A DNA stretch of 64,000 nucleotides from Cyclobacteriaceae bacterium. GTDB lineage: Bacteria > Bacteroidota > Bacteroidia > Cytophagales > Cyclobacteriaceae. The DNA lies in NCBI GenBank assembly GCA_028285685.1, contig JANQOR010000021.1, positions 1-64,000 of the forward strand, written 5' to 3'. Position numbers and translations under genes: made by a program. Shown in pieces: positions 8,119 to 14,332 of the stretch (the stretch's first letter is position 1; every line of letters starts with the position of its first letter). The notes beneath the pieces were generated by a model. That model did not search any database, was not told where the DNA came from, and was given only the letters and a program-made list of their open reading frames with translations.

Positions 8119-8892
8119 TCAACGGCTGGCATTGTCCAGGTACACCTGTACATTTTCTTTGAAACCACGGCCTGAAATCACTTCTGAACCGTTTTTCAAT
8201 TTGAGTTTGTATTCATTGTTGTTCATGTAGTGGCATGACGAGATATAGCGCGTATTGATTAGAAAGCTTCTATGCACACGAATGAATTCGTTCGGATCAA
8301 GCTCGTTGGCAAGTGCGTTCATTGTGCTGCGAAACAAGTACTTCTTGTCATCCAATTGAAGCTCAATGTAATTTCCATTGGCTTCAAGAACATAGATTTC
8401 ATCTGTTCTGACTGTAATCTCCCTGCCTTTTTCCCTAATCTCAAACAGTTGCCTAAATTGATTGTCCTTCTTTTCCATCTGGTTCAACAGCGCAAAAACT
8501 TTCTTGTTGATATCTGCGGATTCCTTTTGCTCCATTCGGTCTTTAGCCAGGTGGACTGCAGTTTTGAATCGGTCTTCATCCAGAGGTTTTAGCAAATAAT
8601 CAACAGCATGAACGTCAAAAGCCTTCAAGGCATATCGATCGTAGGCCGTGGTAAAAATGATGTATGGGAGCTCATCGGGGCCCAATTTCTTGATCACCTC
8701 AAAACCGCCAAAATCTGGCATTTCAACATCAAGAAAGATCAAATCTGGGCTCTTCAATTTTATAAGTTCTACTGCTTGTAAACCATTCTTTGCTTCACCG
8801 ATAATTGTGATAAATGAATGTTCCAATAGAAGCGTTTCTACTTTCTTCCTCGCCAAAAATTCATCGTCGATGATTGCTGCGGTTATAGGCAT
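8119..8892 (-). CDS. LytTR-family response regulator
   Basis: A 257-residue DNA-binding response regulator. The receiver domain (1-120) shows the acidic pair IDDE at 8-11, phospho-acceptor Asp55 in LIFLDVEMPD, and Lys102 in LLKPLDED. The C-terminal LytTR domain (about 155-257) has EANGNYIEL, RSTMNALANEL and FIRVHRSFLIN. The start is placed at 8892 (MPITAAIIDDE) because the longer in-frame extension would run into the kinase gene and lies outside the receiver fold. Only 7 bases separate it from the kinase stop, so the pair forms one operon. Confidence 0.9.
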   Translation of the reverse strand: MPITAAIIDDEFLARKKVETLLLEHSFITIIGEAKNGLQAVELIKLKSPDLIFLDVEMPDFGGFEVIKKLGPDELPYIIFTTAYDRYALKAFDVHAVDYLLKPLDEDRFKTAVHLAKDRMEQKESADINKKVFALLNQMEKKDNQFRQLFEIREKGREITVRTDEIYVLEANGNYIELQLDDKKYLFRSTMNALANELDPNEFIRVHRSFLINTRYISSCHYMNNNEYKLKLKNGSEVISGRGFKENVQVYLDNASR

Positions 8893-8899
8893 AGCTTGT

Positions 8900-10078
8900 T
8901 CATGCTTTTTTAATTGGTATTCTAACTGTGGCCGTGCAGCCTCCCAGATCATTGTTTTCAATCGTGAATTCGCTCAAGTCTCCGTACAATTGTGACAGTC
9001 GATTTCTCACGTTCTTAAGTCCAATCCCATTATTAGGTTCAGCCGGTAACCCAACACCATTATCAGCCACCTCCAGCTCCAACAGTGGTTTGGGATATTG
9101 AATTCCGTTTAAGATTCGTGAAGTGATCTCTATTCTTCCGTCACTTGCTTTTAATGCAATTCCGTGTTTGATGGCATTTTCGACCAAAGGCTGCAAAATA
9201 AGCGTGGGTACCCGATCATCCTGAGAATTTGGATCAATACGATAGTTGATGGATAGACGATCACTAAATCGCTCTAACTCGATTGACAGATAATTTTCCA
9301 GGAATGAAATTTCCTCGCGAAGCGAAACAAACTGTTTTTCTTCCTTTTCCAGAACACCTCGCAGTAGTTCTCCAAAACGAGAAATCATTTTCTGGGCTGC
9401 TGTTTTATCAATGTCTATGAGCGAAGAAATAGAGTTGAGCGTATTGAAAAGGAAATGAGGTCTCAATTGGCCCATTAAGGCAGTGAGCCGAGCGTTGGCA
9501 AGCTCTTTTTCTTTGTTCATCAATCGCTCCCTATTGATAGCCGCCAGAAATATTCCTACAACAATCAAATAAAATATCAAGCTTGAGATGATACCTGCTC
9601 CAAACGAACGAAAGCTCCAATATCCGAAGAAGCCGGACAATACATTATCGGTATAAAGTGAATAAATAAAATTGTAAGCAGCGATGCTGCTTGACCGGTG
9701 GATGAGTGCCACTATAAAGCTCACAAGAATCAGTACCAAAACTTCTCTTAACAAGCTTCTTTTATCTATTAATCTCAGGGCAGAAGTAGCTGCCGCTGGA
9801 GTGAGTAAAACAAGAATGATAAAATTGACGGCATTTCTCACAGAGATCGAAAACCAACTAAATTCATATTGGTAGTTGGCTATCAGATAACTTAGATATT
9901 CCTGCATGGTCAGTAACCCAGCGATGGCCAACCCGAAGAAAAAAAGGTATCCAAATGGGATCGGTAACGTACGGTATGTGTAGAAATTCCTGATAGCAGT
10001 GAATTTATTCAAAGTAAAATTAGGCTTAATATTGCTTGTCAGCGTCTGGAAAGTGATAAACAGCCGCTTCTGTGACAA
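8900..10078 (-). CDS. LytS-type sensor histidine kinase
   Basis: The N-terminal 180 residues hold about four membrane helices (roughly 41-58, 83-100, 112-127 and 162-180). A His_kinase/LytS domain follows with the phospho-acceptor His208 in QLRPHFLFNTLNS. The HATPase part has the N box PLVENAIKHG, DNGVGLP, and GIGLKNVRNRL. It has no separate periplasmic sensor domain, so the stimulus is probably sensed in the membrane. It should phosphorylate the LytTR regulator encoded 7 bases downstream. The ATG at 10078 is only 17 bases from the divergent lipoprotein start, so the true kinase start could lie further in. Confidence 0.9.
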   Translation of the reverse strand: MSQKRLFITFQTLTSNIKPNFTLNKFTAIRNFYTYRTLPIPFGYLFFFGLAIAGLLTMQEYLSYLIANYQYEFSWFSISVRNAVNFIILVLLTPAAATSALRLIDKRSLLREVLVLILVSFIVALIHRSSSIAAYNFIYSLYTDNVLSGFFGYWSFRSFGAGIISSLIFYLIVVGIFLAAINRERLMNKEKELANARLTALMGQLRPHFLFNTLNSISSLIDIDKTAAQKMISRFGELLRGVLEKEEKQFVSLREEISFLENYLSIELERFSDRLSINYRIDPNSQDDRVPTLILQPLVENAIKHGIALKASDGRIEITSRILNGIQYPKPLLELEVADNGVGLPAEPNNGIGLKNVRNRLSQLYGDLSEFTIENNDLGGCTATVRIPIKKA

Positions 10079-10095
10079 CCTCTAAATACAACCAA

Positions 10096-10557
10096 ATGAG
10101 ACATCTCAAGTACCTCAGCCTTTTCTTATTTCTTTCATTTTGCTCCAGTCCGGCAAAGGAACAAGACACTTCGACTGAGGAGGAAGATGAGCTTACCTAC
10201 ATGGAACTATACAATTTGGTTATTCAAGAGACTGGACAGCGAATAGAATGGCATGGCGAGGAACTTGAAACAAGCGCAGCTGAGTTTCTAACGATCACGA
10301 AAGGTGAGGCATGTGGGGAAAATGACTGTGGTAAATCTGTCTTCCTGGAAAACTCGAGCGAAAACCGAATTCAGGTTGTCATACAAGCTCCTTTTCAAAT
10401 CGAAGATGTTTCAAGTCATTTAGCCACAAAATACACGATCGAAGCAAGCAGCAAAATTGCCATTGGCTGCTCTCACCTCTGTTACGAGGGAGAGTCCTAC
10501 TTATTTGAAAGAAGGGTTGTCGGTGCAAGAACAGGTGATCAACCCTTCGGAGAATAG
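10096..10557 (+). CDS. Small lipoprotein of unknown function
   Basis: The 153-residue product begins with a lipoprotein signal (MRHLKYLSLFLFLSFCSS), with Cys16 as the lipidated residue, then an acidic low-complexity linker (EEEDEL). Four further cysteines stand in two pairs (ACGENDCGK and IGCSHLCYEG), which suggests disulphides in the periplasm. No family was recognised. The start is taken at 10096, where the lipobox has the usual spacing, not at an in-frame ATG 24 bases upstream. It is divergent from the sensor kinase and its stop directly abuts the stop of the next, convergent gene. Confidence 0.7.
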   Translation: MRHLKYLSLFLFLSFCSSPAKEQDTSTEEEDELTYMELYNLVIQETGQRIEWHGEELETSAAEFLTITKGEACGENDCGKSVFLENSSENRIQVVIQAPFQIEDVSSHLATKYTIEASSKIAIGCSHLCYEGESYLFERRVVGARTGDQPFGE

Positions 10558-11229
10558 TCAGTTTCGTAGACGATCCGCTCTTTCCAAAAAACCCTTGCCT
10601 ACGAGATCCCTCATGACATGAGGCCCGTTTTTAATGATTTCAATTGAGCTATCAACGCCGATCTTTTTTAAGATTGCATGTCGCTGCTTGGCAGCATTCA
10701 TCCAATAAGTGTCTTTGTCTCCAACAACAAACTGCACCTTGATCCCTTTCAGCTTGACAAGCTCAGATTCTTTTGTCGTCCCTGGGTTTCCGGCCATGCC
10801 AGTGATCCCAGCTATGTACTCGGGTACTTGCATGGCTAAACTAAAAATGGACGAACTGTTAGCGCTAAAACACACGGTGTGGAACTTGTTGCCTTCTACT
10901 TTGAATTTTGATCTGAGGTGTTCCATGAAAGCTTTTACCTCCTCAACTCTCCTTGTTGCATTGTAAATGCGATAGTCAATCAGTATCCAGCCGTATGTGT
11001 CTTTAGTTCCCCTCCAATAAAAACTTTGATCATCTTTTTCCTCCACCTCTGATGGACCAATAAGGACGGGATAGGTTTTGGAGGAATCAAAGTCACCCGG
11101 AAGCTGGACACCATATCTTAACTTTTTTCCATCAAATTCGAATTCAGCGAATTCTCGTTTTCCTGCAGTGCAATTCGAAAGCATTAGAAACAAGGTGGGA
11201 ATCAACAATAGTCCTTTCATTTTTTTCAT
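10558..11229 (-). CDS. Lipoprotein with an alpha/beta-hydrolase fold
   Basis: A 223-residue lipoprotein; the lipobox is LMLSNC with Cys20. The body reads like a small dienelactone-hydrolase or PHB-depolymerase-type fold. A nucleophile-elbow-like CFSANSSS lies near residue 121, a possible acid in VVGDKDTYW, and a His in NGPHVMRD. The elbow glycine is replaced by Cys in the first position, so activity should not be assumed. No neighbour indicates a substrate. Its stop codon touches the stop of the convergent lipoprotein gene, leaving no intergenic base. Confidence 0.6.
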   Translation of the reverse strand: MKKMKGLLLIPTLFLMLSNCTAGKREFAEFEFDGKKLRYGVQLPGDFDSSKTYPVLIGPSEVEEKDDQSFYWRGTKDTYGWILIDYRIYNATRRVEEVKAFMEHLRSKFKVEGNKFHTVCFSANSSSIFSLAMQVPEYIAGITGMAGNPGTTKESELVKLKGIKVQFVVGDKDTYWMNAAKQRHAILKKIGVDSSIEIIKNGPHVMRDLVGKGFLERADRLRN

Positions 11230-11302
11230 TTTTTGAATTCAAAAGAACCTTCGTCATTCAACAATTGCAATTTGCGTGGGTTCGAGCGTTAATTATGTGA
11301 TA

Positions 11303-11337
11303 AAAACAAAAAAACCTGTAGTTGTGCACCACAGGTT
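11303..11337 (-). terminator. Intrinsic terminator of the SDR gene
   Basis: AACCTGT (11313-11319) and ACAGGTT (11331-11337) form the stem; on the minus strand the hairpin is followed by TTTTTTTGTTTTT. It lies 25 bases beyond the SDR stop. Confidence 0.7.
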
Positions 11338-11362
11338 ACCCTAACTAGTCCTGCTTCGACTG

Positions 11363-12112
11363 TCATATCTGACTCAGCCCGCCGTCAACTTCCAGTTCTA
11401 CTCCGTTCACATAAGACGCATCATCAGAAGCAAGGAATAATACCGCTTTAGCTAATTCATCGGCTGCACCAAATCTTCCAAGTGGAACCTGCTGTGCGAA
11501 TCCAGCTCCCATTTCCTCTACAGCTTCTTCTGGCATTCCCAATTTTCCGTAGATCGGAGTCTCAATTGGGCCAGGAGCAACACTCACTGTCCTGATTCCA
11601 CGTTCCTTCAATTCACTCGCCAAAACCCTGGACAATGATCTAAATGCTGCTTTTGTTGCCGTATATACGCTAGTTCCATCAAAGCCCTTCTGATTTACAA
11701 TTGAAGTGTTCCCAATAATCACCGCCCCATCATTTAAATGCGGAATCGCATCTTTGATCAAGAAGAAAGGTCCTTTGACATTAGTGTTAAATTGAGAATC
11801 AAAAAATTCTTCCGTGATCTCCGTGTGCGGGGAGAAATAGGCCACACCAGCATTCGCAAAAAGGATGTCAATTTTTCCATACTTTGATACTGTAGTTTCA
11901 ACCACCTCTTTAGTCTTCGAAACATCTGCAGCATCAGCAAGTATTGCGGTGACATTACCCCCAATCTCCCTCACTGCTTCATCAAGTGCTTCTTGTCTTC
12001 GTCCGGTAATTACAACTTTTGCACCTTCCTGGACAAATAACTTTGCGGTAGCAAGTCCAATTCCGCTATTACCGCCGGTTATCAGTGCTACTTTGTCGTT
12101 AAGTTTTCCCAT
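11363..12112 (-). CDS. Short-chain dehydrogenase/reductase
   Basis: A 249-residue classical SDR using NAD(P)H. The cofactor motif TGGNSGIG is at residues 13-20, NAG at about 88-90, the catalytic serine is in GNTSIVN, and the YxxxK pair is in VYTATKAAF. The C-terminal SDDASYVNGVELEVDGGLS is typical of the FabG-like branch. The substrate is unknown. The TetR gene stands 75 bases upstream on the same strand, and a perfect inverted repeat fills the gap, so the SDR is likely repressed by that TetR and induced by an electrophile or other small molecule (inference). Confidence 0.88.
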   Translation of the reverse strand: MGKLNDKVALITGGNSGIGLATAKLFVQEGAKVVITGRRQEALDEAVREIGGNVTAILADAADVSKTKEVVETTVSKYGKIDILFANAGVAYFSPHTEITEEFFDSQFNTNVKGPFFLIKDAIPHLNDGAVIIGNTSIVNQKGFDGTSVYTATKAAFRSLSRVLASELKERGIRTVSVAPGPIETPIYGKLGMPEEAVEEMGAGFAQQVPLGRFGAADELAKAVLFLASDDASYVNGVELEVDGGLSQI

Positions 12113-12154
12113 TTGTATTATTTATTTGAAATGATTAGTCCAAATAAACGCTAT

Positions 12155-12174
12155 TTTGGAATAAACGTTCCAAA
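12155..12174. promoter_or_regulatory. Candidate TetR operator before the SDR gene
   Basis: TTTGGAA (12155-12161) and TTCCAAA (12168-12174) form a perfect 7-bp inverted repeat with a 6-base spacer, 43 bases upstream of the SDR start. The core GGAATAAACGTTCC resembles GAAACAAACGTTTC before the TetR gene itself. Confidence 0.55.
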
Positions 12175-12187
12175 TAAATGGAAAAAA

Positions 12188-12754
12188 TTATAAAATACTT
12201 AAAACCTCTGCTGTCACCGCCTCTAAATCAGGTTCAAGCATTGAAGTGACTCGTATTCCCTGCAGGCTTGAGAAAAGATACAATGCCAGTGTATTGGGGT
12301 CCTTCATAGGGCTAATTTCTCCTAGTTGCTGCGCCCCTTCAATCAGTGCAGCGAATGAGGCTACAACCCGATCTTTGTTCTCAACAAGAAAATCTCTGAT
12401 CATTGGTAGCTCTGCACTGAGTTCTGAAGTACAACTGGTCAGCATACATCCTTTTTGGTCACCCTCCTTTATATCATCACTGATGCCATGAAACAACGAT
12501 ATGATCGCTTCCTTCGGGGATTTGGCTTTAGAAAAGGTCTCTCTTAACCGATCGTTCTGGATGGTTTGGTAATGTCTCAACGACTCTTCAAAAAGTTGGA
12601 ACTTATCACCAAACGTGTTGTAAATACTCGACCGATTCAGCCCTGTAACGTCAACCAGGTCTTGCATAGAAGTGCCATTGTAACCTTTTCGCCAGAAAAG
12701 ATCTGTGACATTCTCTAGAACCTGATCTCTATTAAATAGTACGCTTTTAGGCAT
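12188..12754 (-). CDS. TetR/AcrR family transcriptional regulator
   Basis: A 188-residue TetR-type repressor. The N-terminal DNA-binding part shows VTDLFWRKGYNGTSMQDL and the recognition-helix region GLNRSSIYNTFGDK at about residues 38-51. The C-terminal ligand domain has GCMLTSCTSELS, as in the AcrR branch that senses electrophiles and similar compounds; Cys103 and Cys108 could take part in sensing. It precedes the SDR gene on the same strand, and related dyads lie before both genes, which points to autoregulation and control of the SDR. Confidence 0.88.
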   Translation of the reverse strand: MPKSVLFNRDQVLENVTDLFWRKGYNGTSMQDLVDVTGLNRSSIYNTFGDKFQLFEESLRHYQTIQNDRLRETFSKAKSPKEAIISLFHGISDDIKEGDQKGCMLTSCTSELSAELPMIRDFLVENKDRVVASFAALIEGAQQLGEISPMKDPNTLALYLFSSLQGIRVTSMLEPDLEAVTAEVLSIL

Positions 12755-12778
12755 TTCATTTCAAAAATAGTCAAATAT

Positions 12779-12794
12779 TGAAACAAACGTTTCA
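12779..12794. promoter_or_regulatory. Candidate TetR operator before tetR
   Basis: TGAAAC (12779-12784) and GTTTCA (12789-12794) are a perfect inverted repeat with spacer AAAC, 25 bases upstream of the TetR start and overlapping the expected promoter. It shares the core pattern GAA-n-(A/C)AAACGTT with the dyad at 12155-12174. Confidence 0.55.
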
Positions 12795-12827
12795 GATAAG
12801 AATTTGGTTTCTCTTGATATAATTGAA

Positions 12828-12857
12828 AATCCCATACCTGACATCAGATATGGGATT
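12828..12857 (-). terminator. Intrinsic terminator of the DUF6249-like gene
   Basis: AATCCCATA (12828-12836) and TATGGGATT (12849-12857) form a perfect 9-bp stem; on the minus strand TTTTC follows. It lies 25 bases beyond the stop of the membrane-protein gene and also insulates it from tetR. Confidence 0.65.
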
Positions 12858-12881
12858 CCATGGTGAACATATTTAACCCAA

Positions 12882-13232
12882 TTATTGGTCCTTTTCTTTG
12901 GCCTCAATGCTTCTAGTAATGAAAAAACCTGCCACTAACCCTAATCCCCCGAACACAAACAGCATTGAGGGTATTGCAATTTCCTCCTTCATCCTTAGTT
13001 GAGTACTTAAGAGGTCTCCCATAAAAATTCCCACTCCTATACCTATAAAGAGCAAAGCGATGTTTAATATGAATTTTGCGATAGAGAAGTTTGAGGGCTT
13101 TGTCGCAAATAGCGTAGCATCTACTCCTTTTTCTATCAATGCCAGCCTTTCTCTATTTCTACTCGTTAGAAAAACATAGGCAATACCAAAGATGGTTGCG
13201 AAGAGGGATAAAAATCCTATTAATGGTTCCAT
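12882..13232 (-). CDS. DUF6249-like inner-membrane protein
   Basis: A 116-residue protein with three membrane helices (about 3-22, 53-72 and 87-106). Between the first two stands the conserved-looking RNRERLALIEKG, which I associate with the DUF6249 family often found next to ECF sigma genes. It is divergent from the sigma gene, and its promoter copies the sigma gene's own promoter in mirror image, so it is very probably part of that sigma factor's regulon. The molecular function is unknown. Confidence 0.65.
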   Translation of the reverse strand: MEPLIGFLSLFATIFGIAYVFLTSRNRERLALIEKGVDATLFATKPSNFSIAKFILNIALLFIGIGVGIFMGDLLSTQLRMKEEIAIPSMLFVFGGLGLVAGFFITRSIEAKEKDQ

Positions 13233-13267
13233 ATAATTATTTCGTTCAATTTGATTTCGACAAGATT

Positions 13268-13294
13268 GACTACCACTTGTATTCCCAGGTTACA
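13268..13294 (-). promoter_or_regulatory. ECF-type promoter, leftward arm of a divergent pair
   Basis: On the minus strand TGTAAC (13294-13289) is followed, after exactly 16 bases, by TAGTC (13272-13268). The AAC core is what ECF sigma factors usually read at -35. It drives the DUF6249-like gene, whose ATG is 36 bases beyond the TAGTC box. Confidence 0.65.
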
Positions 13295-13309
13295 GAAAAT
13301 TCAACTTTT

Positions 13310-13336
13310 TGTAACCTGATTGAGTATGCGTTAGTC
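13310..13336 (+). promoter_or_regulatory. ECF-type promoter, rightward arm of a divergent pair
   Basis: TGTAAC (13310-13315), a 16-base spacer, then TAGTC (13332-13336): the same hexamer, spacing and pentamer as on the opposite strand at 13268-13294. CAGGTTACA (13286-13294) and TGTAACCTG (13310-13318) are a perfect 9-bp inverted repeat. It lies directly before the sigma gene, so autoregulation is likely. Confidence 0.65.
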
Positions 13337-13347
13337 TAAAGGTCAAA

Positions 13348-13911
13348 ATGTGCATGAAGAGCGACGCTGAACTGATCAAAAAAACTCTTGAGGGCGAGTG
13401 GCGCAATTACGCTGTGCTGGTTCGTAAGTACGAATCGAAAATTTACAGCTATGTCTACTTCATGGTCAAAAACAGGGAAGACGCAGAGGAGATTACACAG
13501 GATACGTTTACTAAGGCATATAGAGCATTGCATTCGTATCGAGCTGAAGCTAAATTCTCAACTTGGCTGCTTAGAATAGCACATTTTGAATGCTTAACTT
13601 TATTTCGGAGAAAAGTTCCGACCAGAGTTTCGATTGAAAACCTACTTCAGACAGAAGGGAATAGTGAAAATGATCCCTCCAGAAATCTGTACCTGGCTGA
13701 TCGGAATTCAGTCTTAGCTACGGCATTGAGCAAGCTAAAACCTGATGAAAGAAGTGTAATAACCATGTTTTACTACAATGAACTTTCCATCCAGGAGACA
13801 ACTAAGGCTACCAATCTTTCCGAATCAAATGTGAAGATTTTACTGCATCGAAGCAGGAAAAAACTGTTGAAGATTTTAAAAGGTATGGGCATTAAAGAAA
13901 TGATGGCATGA
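13348..13911 (+). CDS. ECF-family RNA polymerase sigma factor
   Basis: A 187-residue group IV sigma factor. Region 2 (about 20-90) contains YSYVYFMVKNREDAEEITQD and the FSTWLLRIAHFECL segment that melts and reads the -10. Region 4 (about 120-180) contains LKPDERSVITMFYYNELSI and the helix-turn-helix LSESNVKILLHRSRKKL. The ATG at 13348 is only about a dozen bases from the -10-like box, so either the message is almost leaderless or the start is the second ATG at 13354. The next gene overlaps by 4 bases (ATGA) and should encode its anti-sigma factor. Confidence 0.92.
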   Translation: MCMKSDAELIKKTLEGEWRNYAVLVRKYESKIYSYVYFMVKNREDAEEITQDTFTKAYRALHSYRAEAKFSTWLLRIAHFECLTLFRRKVPTRVSIENLLQTEGNSENDPSRNLYLADRNSVLATALSKLKPDERSVITMFYYNELSIQETTKATNLSESNVKILLHRSRKKLLKILKGMGIKEMMA

Positions 13912-14324
13912 AATCAAAAGAAGAACGAGAAGACAAGTTGCTTAGAAGCTTCTTTCAAAGAAGCGAAATCAGAGCGACCATTGATATTACTGAACAGGTG
14001 ATGCACCAAATTGACACTTCGTCCAAACTCTTTGAATATCGTCCAATAATTGGGAAAAAAGTGTGGATAGGCTTAGCAGGTGTCTTTGTATTGCTCATGG
14101 CATTTCTTCTTTCCCAAGCGGAAGGCATCTCCTATCAAACTCCAGTCTTGTTTGATAACCTTAGCACATTCTTCGCTAAGCTCGGTTCAAGTTTTGATTT
14201 CAATTTCAGCCTGCCAGAGTTACCTAAGATCCCTTCCACCGTTATGATTGTAATTGCCGCCATTAACATAATTGGTGTTTATCTTATCATCACCTATCGA
14301 TGGTCACGGAGAATGTTCAAGTGA
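13908..14324 (+). CDS. Probable membrane anti-sigma factor
   Basis: A 138-residue protein translationally coupled to the ECF sigma gene. An N-terminal cytosolic part of about 50 residues (REDKLLRSFFQRSEI, then TEQVMHQID) precedes a membrane helix (about 51-68). A short outer segment is followed by a second helix (about 110-127) and a basic tail YRWSRRMFK. The position and topology match anti-sigma factors, but the HxxxCxxC zinc motif of the ZAS class is absent. The functional call therefore rests on context. Confidence 0.65.
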   Translation: MKSKEEREDKLLRSFFQRSEIRATIDITEQVMHQIDTSSKLFEYRPIIGKKVWIGLAGVFVLLMAFLLSQAEGISYQTPVLFDNLSTFFAKLGSSFDFNFSLPELPKIPSTVMIVIAAINIIGVYLIITYRWSRRMFK

Positions 14325-14332
14325 AGGGGATA

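Noticed and set aside
8893..8961. Longer start of the LytTR regulator within the kinase gene
   Set aside because: The receiver domain begins at MPITAAIIDDE; the extension is out-of-frame kinase sequence.
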